DNA from: Gammaproteobacteria bacterium
Lineage (GTDB): Bacteria; Pseudomonadota; Gammaproteobacteria; Steroidobacterales; Woeseiaceae
Assembly (NCBI GenBank): GCA_029865385.1
Contig: JAOUGX010000031.1
Span: 1-33,639 of the forward strand
Direction: 5' to 3'
DNA length: 33,639 nucleotides
Shown here: piece after piece, positions 1-7,352 of the stretch
Position numbering within the stretch: position 1 is the stretch's first letter
Layout of the letters: every line of letters starts with the position of its first letter
Translations under genes and position numbers: made by a program
Notes under the pieces: generated by a model
Seen by the model: the letters and a program-made list of their open reading frames with translations, nothing else
The model's database searches: none
What the model was told of the DNA's origin: nothing

Positions 1-414
1 ATTCGCAAATATGTCGCCCATTGCACGATGCGCAGCAGGAAAGCCGGCTGTGGCGGCCATCTGCATCCATTTGAATGTTTCGGCGTCACTTTGATCCACA
101 CCCCAGCCGTTCTGGTACATCACGCCGATGTTGTACGCCGCTTCGCCGTGACCCTGCGCCGCCGCGAGTTCGTACCATTTCAGTGCCGCGGCATCGTCGA
201 GATCGACGCCCCATCCGTGCGAGTAGAGCAAACCGAGGCCGAATTGGCTGCCGGCATCTCCCTGTTCGGCGAGCGGTGCCCATTCGGCCAGCGCGGTTTC
301 GTAATCGCCCGTCTTGTAGGCGTCGAGCCCTTTCGTAAAATCGGCAGCCGAGCCGGTCAGCGAAAGCAGGGCAAGGGTGAGTTGCAAAGAAATCAGCGAA
401 ATTTTTCTGGTCAT
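1..414 (-). CDS. Sel1-like repeat (TPR-like) secreted protein, 3' end outside window
   Basis: The reading frame starts at ATG 414-412 and runs off the left edge with no stop, so only 138 N-terminal residues are visible. Residues 1-23 form a Sec signal peptide (MTRKIS, then a Leu-rich core ending GSAA). Residues about 25-138 contain Sel1-like helical repeats: repeated A-x-x-W/Y-x-x-x-A-x-x-G-x-x-x-A patterns and two copies of GWGVD (residues 67-71 and 103-107). Such proteins are usually periplasmic protein-protein interaction scaffolds; the partner cannot be told from here. It lies 31 bases downstream of the MoeB-like gene on the same strand and could be co-transcribed with it. Family assignment is secure, function is not. 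Confidence 0.85.
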   Translation of the reverse strand, partial: MTRKISLISLQLTLALLSLTGSAADFTKGLDAYKTGDYETALAEWAPLAEQGDAGSQFGLGLLYSHGWGVDLDDAAALKWYELAAAQGHGEAAYNIGVMYQNGWGVDQSDAETFKWMQMAATAGFPAAHRAMGDIFAN

Positions 415-446
415 AGATTTGGCAAGTTCTGCCCCCTGTTCAAGGT

Positions 447-1592
447 TCAGCCATAGCGCGACAGTGACGGATCGATTTTTTCTGCCCAGGCGTCCACACC
501 GCCGGTAAGGATTCGGATCTGTGTGAATCCTGCCTGTTTCATCAGTTGATATGCCCGGATGCTTCGCGGACCCTTGTGGCAGGTGATGATGTAGGGCGTC
601 GCCTGGTCGAGCTCGCCCAGTCGTGCCTGCAGATCGCCGAGCGGAATCTTTCTTGCACCGGGGATGCAGACGATGTCGAACTCGTGAGGATTGCGCACGT
701 CGATAAGTTCGGCGGCGACCGACTCCTTCAGTGCAGCGAACTCTTCGACCGAAATGCCGGGCACATTCATCGCAGGTGCTGATTGCTTTGCGCTGCCACT
801 ACAGAATGCGTCGTAGTCGATCGGTTCACGGATCGTCGGTGTTGCACCGCAGACAACGCAATTCGGGTCTTTCTTCAGCTTGAGTTCGCGAAACTCGAAT
901 TCCAGCGCATCGAACAGAACGAGCCGTGAAATCAATGGCCGTCCGCCGCCGAGGATCAGCTTGATAACTTCGAGTGCCTGCAGCGTGCCGATGATCCCGG
1001 GCAGTACCCCAAGTACTCCGCCTTCCGCGCAAGAGGGCACTGCGCCCGGCGGCGGCGGCTCGGGAAACAGGCAGCGATAGCAGGGGCCGCGCCGCGCGTC
1101 GAAAACGCTGACCTGGCCCTCGAATCGAAAAATGCTGCCGTACACGTTCGGTTTGCCGGCAAACACGCAGGCATCGTTGACCAGGTAGCGGGTCGGGAAA
1201 TTGTCCGTGCCGTCCACGACGAGGTCGTAGTCATTGACGATATCCATCACGTTGTCGCCAGCCAGGCGCAGGTCGTGCCGCCGGATGACGATGTCGGTAT
1301 TGAGTTGCGACAGCCTTTCACTGGCGGCATCCAGTTTGGGGCGCCCGACATCGGAGGTGGCATAGAGAATCTGCCGCTGGATATTGGTAAGGTCGACTAC
1401 ATCGAAATCGACCAGTCCGATCGTGCCTACGCCGGCAGCTGCCAGGTACAGGGTCAGTGGCGAGCCGAGCCCGCCGGCGCCAACACACAGCACGCGTGCC
1501 GCTTTCAGCTTCAGTTGTCCCTCCAGCGTCACCTCGGGCATGACGAGATGGCGGCTGTAACGGAGGATTTCTTCGCGGGAGAGTTCGGCCAT
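447..1592 (-). CDS. moeB: MoeB/ThiF-type sulfur-carrier adenylyltransferase fused to a rhodanese domain
   Basis: 381-residue E1-like enzyme that should adenylate the C-terminal Gly-Gly of a MoaD/ThiS-type sulfur carrier in the cytoplasm. The nucleotide-binding motif GAGGLGSP is at residues 38-45, zinc-binding pairs CYRC (171-174) and CVVC (245-248) are present, and C188 in SCAEGGVLG is the likely conserved cysteine. Residues about 280-381 are a rhodanese domain with active-site loop CHKGPRS (C338), so adenylation and sulfur transfer are on one chain, as in MoeZ/MOCS3-type proteins. Start is ATG 1592-1590. It is divergent from the propeller/MoaD-like pair at 1694-3102, which supplies a plausible substrate; no other molybdopterin genes are in the window. 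A role in cofactor synthesis or thiolation other than Moco is possible. Confidence 0.92.
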   Translation of the reverse strand: MAELSREEILRYSRHLVMPEVTLEGQLKLKAARVLCVGAGGLGSPLTLYLAAAGVGTIGLVDFDVVDLTNIQRQILYATSDVGRPKLDAASERLSQLNTDIVIRRHDLRLAGDNVMDIVNDYDLVVDGTDNFPTRYLVNDACVFAGKPNVYGSIFRFEGQVSVFDARRGPCYRCLFPEPPPPGAVPSCAEGGVLGVLPGIIGTLQALEVIKLILGGGRPLISRLVLFDALEFEFRELKLKKDPNCVVCGATPTIREPIDYDAFCSGSAKQSAPAMNVPGISVEEFAALKESVAAELIDVRNPHEFDIVCIPGARKIPLGDLQARLGELDQATPYIITCHKGPRSIRAYQLMKQAGFTQIRILTGGVDAWAEKIDPSLSRYG

Positions 1593-1629
1593 GTGCTTAA
1601 TTTCGCCGGGGTTTTGTTACGCGCAACGC

Positions 1630-1659
1630 TGACGGGACCGGCGCTGTGCGGAGTATACT
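1630..1659 (+). promoter_or_regulatory. possible sigma70-type promoter for the propeller/MoaD pair
   Basis: TATACT at 1654-1659 is a good -10 match, about 35 bases before the ATG at 1694. Upstream TGACGG (1630-1635) is a weak -35 with an 18-base spacer. It lies in the 101-base divergent intergenic region. Only the -10 is convincing. Confidence 0.3.
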
Positions 1660-1693
1660 CCTTGGCGGCGGCGGCAGATCGGGGGATCGGGTC

Positions 1694-2809
1694 ATGAGCG
1701 GAATACGGGTGCTGGTCGGGACGCGCAAGGGCGGTTTTATCCTGAGTGCGGACGCTAAACGCAAATCCTGGAAAATCGACGGGCCGCACTTCGCCGGCTG
1801 GGAGATCTATCACATGGCGGGCTCGCCCGCCGACCCCGACCGGCTGTACGCATCGCAAAGCAGCTCGTGGTTCGGCCAGGTCATCCAGCGCTCCGACGAT
1901 GGCGGCGCAACCTGGGACACGGTCGGAAACGAATTCAAGTACGAAGGCGATCCCGGACAGCATCAGTGGTACGACGGCTCGCTGCGGCCGTGGGAATTCA
2001 AACGTGTCTGGCATTTCGAGCCTTCGCTCGACGATCCGGATACGGTTTATGCGGGCGTCGAGGATGCGGCGCTGTTCCGCACCACGGACGGCGGCAAGAC
2101 CTGGAAGGAACTGGCCGGCCTGCGCGGCCACGGGTCCGGTCCGCAATGGATGCCGGGGGCCGGTGGCATGTGCCTGCACACGATCCTGCTCGATCCCGCG
2201 CGCCCTGAACGAATGACGATCGCAATATCGGCCGCGGGCGTATTTCGCAGCGAGGATCATGGCGAAACCTGGCAGCCGAGCAACAAGGGCCTCGTCTCGG
2301 CGCAGATTCCGAATCCCACTGCCGAAGTCGGTCATTGTGTGCACCGAATTGCCGTGCATCCGGATCGTCCCGATACCTTGTTCATGCAGAAGCACTGGGA
2401 CGTGATGCGCAGCGACGATGCCGGCGCTAACTGGCACGAGGTCAGCGGCAACCTGCCCAGCGATTTCGGATTTCCGATTGCCGTCCATGCACATGAACCG
2501 GAGACGATATACGTCGTGCCGATCAAGAGCGATTCCGAGCACTTTCCGCCCGATGGCAAGTTGCGCGTGTACCGAAGTCGTTCCGGTGGCAATGAGTGGC
2601 AGGCGCTGACCAGGGGATTGCCGCAGGAAAATTGTTACGTCAACGTTCTGCGCGACGCGATGGCGGTGGATCAGCGAGATCCCTGTGGTATCTACATCGG
2701 CACGACTGGCGGCCAGATCTATGCCTCGGCCGACGAGGGCGACAGCTGGCAGACGATAGCCGGGCACCTCCCTGCGGTGTTGTCCGTAGAAGTTCAGACA
2801 CTGCCGTGA
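1694..2809 (+). CDS. BNR/Asp-box beta-propeller protein (VPS10/sialidase-repeat-like), cytoplasmic
   Basis: 371-residue protein built of Asp-box repeats: [32 protein letters not shown] and S-A-D-E-G-D-S-W are visible at regular intervals, implying a six- or seven-bladed propeller. No signal peptide is present (it begins [14 protein letters not shown]), so unlike secreted sialidases it is probably cytosolic; sialidase catalytic residues are not evident. I chose ATG 1694 because a GGGGGATCGGG stretch precedes it; an in-frame ATG at 1646 would add a low-complexity Gly/Arg leader. Its stop overlaps the GTG start of the MoaD-like gene, so the two are translationally coupled. Biochemical role unknown. 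Confidence 0.85.
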   Translation: MSGIRVLVGTRKGGFILSADAKRKSWKIDGPHFAGWEIYHMAGSPADPDRLYASQSSSWFGQVIQRSDDGGATWDTVGNEFKYEGDPGQHQWYDGSLRPWEFKRVWHFEPSLDDPDTVYAGVEDAALFRTTDGGKTWKELAGLRGHGSGPQWMPGAGGMCLHTILLDPARPERMTIAISAAGVFRSEDHGETWQPSNKGLVSAQIPNPTAEVGHCVHRIAVHPDRPDTLFMQKHWDVMRSDDAGANWHEVSGNLPSDFGFPIAVHAHEPETIYVVPIKSDSEHFPPDGKLRVYRSRSGGNEWQALTRGLPQENCYVNVLRDAMAVDQRDPCGIYIGTTGGQIYASADEGDSWQTIAGHLPAVLSVEVQTLP

Positions 2810-3102
2810 TCAGGGTCGTGTTGCCTGCTGCCCTGCGCCGTCTGGCGAAAATCGACGGAAACGTCGAGCTCGATGTGAGTGCACCGGTAACACAGAGAAA
2901 ATTGCTGGACGCACTCGAGCAACAATACCCCATGCTTCGCGGTACCACCCGCGATCTGCAAACAAAGAAACGTCGCGCTTACGTCAGGTTCTATGCCTGT
3001 TCCGAGGACCTATCCGACGAGTCCCCCGATGCGAAGTTGCCACAAGCCGTCGCGAACGGCACGGAGCCGTACCTGATCATTGGCGCGATTGCCGGCGGCT
3101 GA
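2806..3102 (+). CDS. MoaD/ThiS-like sulfur-carrier protein
   Basis: 98-residue small ubiquitin-fold protein ending in the Gly-Gly (GAIAGG) needed for adenylation and thiocarboxylation. It starts at GTG 2806, inside the stop of the propeller gene (GTGA overlap), which argues for a fixed stoichiometry with the propeller. The N-terminal strand IRVVLP and the T-x-x-x-L-L-D-A-L-E-x-x-Y-P helix fit the MoaD/ThiS family. The divergent MoeB-rhodanese is the likely activating enzyme. Whether the sulfur ends up in molybdopterin or in another product cannot be told; canonical moaE, moaA and moaC are absent from this window. Confidence 0.85.
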   Translation: MIRVVLPAALRRLAKIDGNVELDVSAPVTQRKLLDALEQQYPMLRGTTRDLQTKKRRAYVRFYACSEDLSDESPDAKLPQAVANGTEPYLIIGAIAGG

Positions 3103-3142
3103 TTACGACGCCCGGTGCAGTGACGTGCTGGCCCGTAAAATT

Positions 3143-3170
3143 GCGCCGTTGCCAGGCCTGGCAACGGCGC
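3143..3170. terminator. 28-bp perfect palindrome between convergent genes, likely bidirectional terminator
   Basis: Two 14-base arms (3143-3156 and 3157-3170) are perfect inverse complements, giving a very GC-rich stem. The neighbouring genes converge here (MoaD-like stop at 3102, secreted protein stop at 3194). On the minus strand the stem is followed by AATTTTA, a short U-tract; on the plus strand there is no U-tract, so termination is better supported for the minus-strand operon. Confidence 0.7.
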
Positions 3171-3193
3171 GCCTATTCCAGGCTCATCGTTTC

Positions 3194-4261
3194 TTACAAA
3201 TCCGGCAAGTCGTCACAACGGCTGTCCATGTTGCAGGCAATCAGCTGCACGGCAACATCTTCCTCGGGGACAGTTTCCAGGAAGAATCCGACATTTCTCG
3301 CGTAGTACTTCAGGCCGAAAGCACCAGGTTCGAGCGGCGAGTACTCGAACACAACCACACAATCGTCATTGCAAAGGAGCTCTGCAAGTTCCTGCGGGAC
3401 CAGAACGTCCAGGTCCGGGTCTTTCCCGTACGAGTAGTCGGTCGAAACCACTTCCGCGACGTCTTCGGCATTGCCCAGTGAAAACTCCTGGCGATAGACG
3501 TCGCCGACTTCGGGGATTGCGGGAAAGCTGACGCCGGCACGTGCACCGTCCACCTCAACCTTGAACGATCCGTCTATGGAGACGAGTTCCGGCAGGCTCG
3601 GCATGTCACCCTCGAAGAACTCGAAGTCCTTGACCTCTTCGCCGCAATACCAGATTGCACCGTCTTTGGCGTGAGCAAACCAGTCATCGGTATCCTCGAC
3701 CAGTTTGCCATCGACACTGACCGTGTCACGGATGACGAAGCAAGTTATGTCATCGATAAGTTTGGTTTCGTCGAGTACTTCGATGTCGATCGTCTCCTCC
3801 CCGTCCGAAAGTAACCAGTGGTGACCTACCGCCATCGGGTAATACGGATTCGGCATCGATAGAGAGTTCAAATCGGTTTCGAAATCTTCTGGTTCGAATT
3901 CCGGATCGTAAGGATCCTGGCCGATGGCATCGCAAACTTCCTGCCTGGCTTCGAACTGTTCGCCACACTCGCTGTAGATTTCGGAAATCGATTCACGAAC
4001 GTCCGATTCGCACTCACGTCGTTCACGCCATTCGGATTCATTGACACACTTTGCGAGTTCAACGAGATAGTCATCCCGGCCCTCGGCATAGCAAGCCATA
4101 CGCATCAAACGGCTGGTTTGTGAGCAGGCGTTGGTCTTGTTCTTGTGGCCCGCGTTTGCGTTTTCCACCGGCACACCGAGAGTTGCCAGCAGCATCAGTG
4201 CGGCCGCCAGAGCAACGGACGACCTCACGCGCGAGAATCGCGCAGGATTGTAGTTCTTCAT
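3194..4261 (-). CDS. secreted acidic protein of unknown function, last gene of the ApbE/DUF3570 operon
   Basis: 355 residues from ATG 4261, preceded by GGAGGGA. Residues 1-37 are a Sec signal peptide (MKNYNPARFSRVRSS, then an Ala/Leu core ending NANA). Residues about 45-115 hold regularly spaced cysteines in charged helices (patterns such as RMACYAEGRDDY and IYSECGEQFEAR), suggesting a disulfide-pinned helical domain. Residues about 135-355 are Asp/Glu-rich beta-type sequence with a few more cysteines (the last pair in ACNMDSRCDD). No lipobox and no flavinylation motif are visible. It follows apbE by 100 bases, a gap that includes a 7-of-8 bp hairpin (4278-4302), so it may also have its own expression control. 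The disulfide-rich nature fits the TlpA-like protein at the head of the operon. Confidence 0.75.
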   Translation of the reverse strand: MKNYNPARFSRVRSSVALAAALMLLATLGVPVENANAGHKNKTNACSQTSRLMRMACYAEGRDDYLVELAKCVNESEWRERRECESDVRESISEIYSECGEQFEARQEVCDAIGQDPYDPEFEPEDFETDLNSLSMPNPYYPMAVGHHWLLSDGEETIDIEVLDETKLIDDITCFVIRDTVSVDGKLVEDTDDWFAHAKDGAIWYCGEEVKDFEFFEGDMPSLPELVSIDGSFKVEVDGARAGVSFPAIPEVGDVYRQEFSLGNAEDVAEVVSTDYSYGKDPDLDVLVPQELAELLCNDDCVVVFEYSPLEPGAFGLKYYARNVGFFLETVPEEDVAVQLIACNMDSRCDDLPDL

Positions 4262-4277
4262 ATCATTCCCTCCTGAA

Positions 4278-4302
4278 GCACGAGACTTTGCGCCTCTTGT
4301 GC
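4278..4302 (-). promoter_or_regulatory. 5'-leader hairpin before the secreted acidic protein
   Basis: Arms 4278-4285 and 4295-4302 pair at 7 of 8 positions with a 9-base loop, just upstream of the GGAGGGA ribosome-binding site on the minus strand. No T-tract follows, so an mRNA processing or stability element is as likely as an attenuator. Confidence 0.25.
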
Positions 4303-4361
4303 TGTTTGACGAAGGGGATGCAAAAATCGGTCGGCTGGTCCCTGTGCAGCGGTAACGGCCT

Positions 4362-5270
4362 CTATCGGAGACACCAGAAACGAACGCCCTGGTCTTCGAG
4401 AAACTCCTCAGCACCTTTGCCGCAGAGCATGGCCAATGTCGCGAACATGCCGGCTTGAGTGCAGGAATCGGCGGCAACGGTAACCGAACGAGGTGCGCAT
4501 TCCACGGGCCAGCCACTCATCGGGTCGAGGATGTGACCATAGCGGATGCCATCCTTCAGCAAGAAACGGCGCGAATCGCCGCTGGTGGCGAGCGCACCAT
4601 GTTTCAGTAGTATCAATTTCTGCGCACTGCTGGCGTTGCTGCCTGGTGTTTCCACGCCCACCTGCCAGCCATCGGGATGGCGCAATCCGCCGACGGCGAC
4701 GAGATCACCGCCGAAGTTCACCAGGCACGGACAATTCGTTCGCCGGGATACGAGTCCTGCGGCGCGGTCAACGGCATATTCTTTGCCGATGCCGCCGAAA
4801 TCGATTTGCATGCCGGGAAGCAATTGTATTTCGGGGCGCCGCCATGAGACTCGATGCCAGCCGACCGTGCCCATTATTTGTGCGATGCTGTCGGCGTCCG
4901 GCACGCGATCACTTCCGTCGAACAGCCAAGCTTTGCGCAGTACGCCGGAAGTGATGTCGAAGCGACCATCGCTCAGTTGGTAAAGCGTTGCCGCAAACTC
5001 CAGCAGGTTCGCGGTTTCATCGTCGACCGTAAGAGGACGTCCGTTGCTCTGATTGATTCGTGCGACGACGTTGTCGGATCGGTAGCGACTGAATTTGTCC
5101 TCGACACGCCATGCTTCCGTGGCCACGATCTGCAGAAGCTCTTGTGCCAGCACTTCGTCCGCCGTTTCTAGCAGCAGTTCGCAGGGGCTACCCATCGCGT
5201 TGAACGAGCCGCGGAAATGCCCGGCCGCCAGACCCAATCGTGGATCGCGTTTCGTGGCACCCGGCCTCAC
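4362..5270 (-). CDS. apbE: ApbE-type FAD:protein FMN transferase
   Basis: 302 residues from GTG 5270. ApbE cleaves FAD and attaches FMN to Thr/Ser in D-x-x-[ST]-G-A-[ST] motifs of target proteins. Family signatures are visible: F-x-x-M-G-S-P-C near the N-terminus, FGGIGKEYAVD, NFGGDLVAVGG, the HGALATSGDSRRF loop, YGHILDPMSGWPV and the metal/flavin-site AADSCTQAGMFATLAM. The GTG start is chosen because TGAGG precedes it by about 11 bases and it falls 13 bases after the DUF3570 stop; an in-frame ATG at 5318 would overlap the upstream gene. None of the possible starts gives a signal peptide or lipobox, although most ApbE proteins act outside the cytoplasm. The upstream DUF3570 barrel is the obvious substrate candidate. 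Confidence 0.9.
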   Translation of the reverse strand: MRPGATKRDPRLGLAAGHFRGSFNAMGSPCELLLETADEVLAQELLQIVATEAWRVEDKFSRYRSDNVVARINQSNGRPLTVDDETANLLEFAATLYQLSDGRFDITSGVLRKAWLFDGSDRVPDADSIAQIMGTVGWHRVSWRRPEIQLLPGMQIDFGGIGKEYAVDRAAGLVSRRTNCPCLVNFGGDLVAVGGLRHPDGWQVGVETPGSNASSAQKLILLKHGALATSGDSRRFLLKDGIRYGHILDPMSGWPVECAPRSVTVAADSCTQAGMFATLAMLCGKGAEEFLEDQGVRFWCLR

Positions 5271-5283
5271 GCTCTGCCGTACC

Positions 5284-6591
5284 TCAGAATCGATAGCTGA
5301 ACTGCGCAATGATTGCATCGAGATCCGGATACAGGACCCGCCCGGCCTGGTTGCCGATAATCTGGTCCGATGGCGCAGATCCATCCTGCGTGTAGTACTC
5401 GAGCCTTATGCTCATGTCATTGTCGGAGCGTGTCTTCCAGCCGTATTTCAGGCCGACCGTCATGGCATCGAAATCGCCGAGTCGATAGTCGGAGGATGCA
5501 AAACGCGGCGGTGTTGCCCCGTCGACGAGACCGATGCGATAGAACTCTGCGGCACTTTGTGTGTAGTAACGAACATGCGGCTCGAGATAGCGGCGATCTC
5601 CGAAAGGCCAACGATAACGTGCCTCCAGTGTATGCGAGTCGATGTCCCAGTCATCGCTCATGTAACGGTACGAGAGATCGAGTACCTTGCCGCTCATATT
5701 GTACTTCGCCTGGCCGTACACGCTGTGTTTGCTGCGCTCGTCCGGCCGGCTCTCGAAGCGGTACTCATGAAGAGGGCCGGAATCACCGGGCGCCGGAGTC
5801 CGGCTGATCGGGTCACCGGTCGAGCCATCCACAACGCTCAGAAATTTGTACGGATCGTTGAGATAACCGGTTGATTTGCTGAACGAGTAATTGAGCTGTA
5901 CGAGCAGATCACGATTGATTACCTGCGTGAGGCCGAGCACGAGGTCGGTGACGTCCTTGCTCTGGTCGCCGCTTCGGTTCGACAGGTCACCGACGTCCAG
6001 CATGGCGGACAAGGGCAGCGGCGCGCCGCCAACCGGTTCCAGATCGTCCTGTGAAAACGCGACGCCCAGCGACAAAGTGGTATTTCGCTTGTTGAAATCG
6101 CGTGACAGCCCGAGGTTCGCGCCGAGATGCAGGTAGTCGTATTCCTTCGAAGCGCTGAGGCCGACATTGAACGAGTACAGCCTCGCAAACGGTTGTTGCC
6201 ATCCCGCGGTCAGCGCCACGCGCGTATCGAGAAAACTGTCATCCAGCGGAGTCTGGTTGGCGGGCGTCGTGTAGGTTGCCAGCCCGGACGGTCTCGTAAA
6301 GGTCTGCGGTCCGTCATATGCCAGAGCCCCACTCGGTGTGGCTCCGGTCAAAGTATCTACCGCAAGACCGAGCGTCAGGAATCGATCGTCGACGAATGCG
6401 CGTCGCGCCAGCACATTCAGACTGACGTCCTGGACCCGGCCGTCGCTTTCTCCGTAGTAGAGGAGTGCGGTGTTGAAATCCCAGCCCGGATCTTCCTGCG
6501 CCTGCACCGGTGCTACCACAGACGTGCCGAGCAGCGAACAGGTAGCTGTTGCAAGGGAGGCGGCAATAATTCGTTTGTTGTGTGTAGACAT
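5284..6591 (-). CDS. DUF3570 outer-membrane beta-barrel with a flavinylation-type motif
   Basis: 435 residues from ATG 6591. Residues 1-31 are a signal peptide (cleavage near VQAQ). The rest alternates amphipathic strands and Tyr/Asp-rich turns and ends in a C-terminal phenylalanine (AQFSYRF), the signature of a BAM-assembled outer-membrane barrel. Residues 79-85 read D-T-L-T-G-A-T, matching the D-x-x-[ST]-G-A-[ST] motif in which ApbE attaches FMN to the last Thr (as in NqrC/RnfG); T85 is the predicted acceptor. The motif sits in an early strand or turn of the barrel. The gene lies between the DUF4266 lipoprotein (16 bases upstream) and apbE (13 bases downstream). Barrel and family are well supported; flavinylation is inference. 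Confidence 0.88.
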   Translation of the reverse strand: MSTHNKRIIAASLATATCSLLGTSVVAPVQAQEDPGWDFNTALLYYGESDGRVQDVSLNVLARRAFVDDRFLTLGLAVDTLTGATPSGALAYDGPQTFTRPSGLATYTTPANQTPLDDSFLDTRVALTAGWQQPFARLYSFNVGLSASKEYDYLHLGANLGLSRDFNKRNTTLSLGVAFSQDDLEPVGGAPLPLSAMLDVGDLSNRSGDQSKDVTDLVLGLTQVINRDLLVQLNYSFSKSTGYLNDPYKFLSVVDGSTGDPISRTPAPGDSGPLHEYRFESRPDERSKHSVYGQAKYNMSGKVLDLSYRYMSDDWDIDSHTLEARYRWPFGDRRYLEPHVRYYTQSAAEFYRIGLVDGATPPRFASSDYRLGDFDAMTVGLKYGWKTRSDNDMSIRLEYYTQDGSAPSDQIIGNQAGRVLYPDLDAIIAQFSYRF

Positions 6592-6607
6592 ATCCTTAAT
6601 TCCCGAT

Positions 6608-6841
6608 TCAGTTGCAGCCACAGCCGCCGCCGCCAAAGCCACGTCCGCCACTCGATGCTTCTTTGCTGAAGTAGATGTGGTCGTCGAGTCCGGCTTCCAC
6701 CGGGTCTGTAACCAGCTGCATATCTTCCCTCGCAAGTTCGTCGCGCTCCCAGGGCTCGACGCCGAGCGATGTGCATCCCCCCAATACGGTTGATAAACAC
6801 AATGCCATGACGCGGTATCTCAGGGTGATCGAATTCGACAT
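6608..6841 (-). CDS. DUF4266 small lipoprotein with Gly/Cys-rich C-terminus
   Basis: 77-residue lipoprotein preceded by a strong GAGGAGGAA site. The lipobox V-L-G-G-C places the lipidated cysteine at C23. The mature part has the DUF4266 pattern: V-E-P-W-E-R, then L-A-x-x-D-M, then D-H-I-Y-F-S-K-E-A-S-S-G-G, ending in GFGGGGCGCN. The closing C-x-C-N is striking and suggests a metal site, disulfide or attachment point. It starts 4 bases after the tlpA stop and is followed by the DUF3570 barrel, a conserved-looking arrangement with ApbE. The molecular role is not known to me; a periplasmic partner of the barrel is the simplest reading. Confidence 0.88.
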   Translation of the reverse strand: MSNSITLRYRVMALCLSTVLGGCTSLGVEPWERDELAREDMQLVTDPVEAGLDDHIYFSKEASSGGRGFGGGGCGCN

Positions 6842-6845
6842 GCAA

Positions 6846-7331
6846 TCATTCCTCCTCTGAAAACAAGACTTGTTTGATTCTTTCCTCGTACTCGTCGACC
6901 TTCCTGACCTGGAAGCCGAGATGCCGTGCAACGATTTCGCCTTCCCGGTCGATGACATAGGAACTGGGCATTGCCTCGACCGCGAAGTGGCTCGCCAAAT
7001 CCCCGCCGGAATCGGAGACGATCCTGAAATCTGCCGGATAGTTACGCAGAAATGCCTGAGCATCATCCGGGTCGGCGTCCATGTTGACGCCGACGACGAC
7101 CAGACCAGCGTCAGCGTATTTTCGCTGCATTTCGTTCATCCACGGAAACGAGCGTCGGCACGGTACACACCAGGATGCCCAGAAATCGAGTATCACAACT
7201 TTTCCGCGGTACGCTTGCAGGTCGAATTGCGGCTCTGCGCTGCGGCTTGCTGTGCTGGCCAGAATGCCGGCGATCAGTAGCAGACCAAAGATGCGGGTGA
7301 ACCCGGGAAGGTGCCGGCAAGTCATGTCCAT
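6846..7331 (-). CDS. TlpA/ResA-like periplasmic thioredoxin
   Basis: 161 residues with an N-terminal membrane anchor or signal (residues 11-31) and a thioredoxin fold: W-C-V-P-C active site at residues 54-58, the D-F-W-A-S-W strand before it, and the cis-proline loop M-P-S-S-Y-V (P122). It should reduce or exchange disulfides in the periplasm. ATG 7331 has no good ribosome-binding site; ATG 7325 two codons later is equally possible. It is the first gene of the operon with DUF4266, DUF3570, apbE and a Cys-containing secreted protein; the CGC tail of DUF4266 and the cysteines of the secreted protein are candidate substrates. Confidence 0.88.
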   Translation of the reverse strand: MDMTCRHLPGFTRIFGLLLIAGILASTASRSAEPQFDLQAYRGKVVILDFWASWCVPCRRSFPWMNEMQRKYADAGLVVVGVNMDADPDDAQAFLRNYPADFRIVSDSGGDLASHFAVEAMPSSYVIDREGEIVARHLGFQVRKVDEYEERIKQVLFSEEE

Positions 7332-7337
7332 ATGCAG

Positions 7338-7352
7338 AATAATCCAATTATT
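7338..7352. promoter_or_regulatory. AT-rich perfect inverted repeat ahead of the tlpA operon
   Basis: AATAAT-CCA-ATTATT is a perfect 6-3-6 inverted repeat, an AT-rich island in GC-rich DNA, 7 bases upstream of the tlpA start. A weak minus-strand promoter overlaps its edge (TTCGAA at 7373-7378, 17-base spacer, TGTAAT at 7350-7355). Its position would suit an operator, but no regulator is visible nearby. Confidence 0.3.

Noticed and set aside
1529-2767. A 412-codon open frame on the minus strand opposite the propeller gene.
   Set aside because: It mirrors the plus-strand gene in a GC-rich region, has no family motif and overlaps the MoeB start; the plus-strand protein has clear Asp-box repeats.
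6608-6841. DUF4266 protein considered as a RiPP precursor because of its short length and Gly/Cys-rich tail.
   Set aside because: It has a proper lipobox, and no radical-SAM, cyclodehydratase or other maturase lies nearby.
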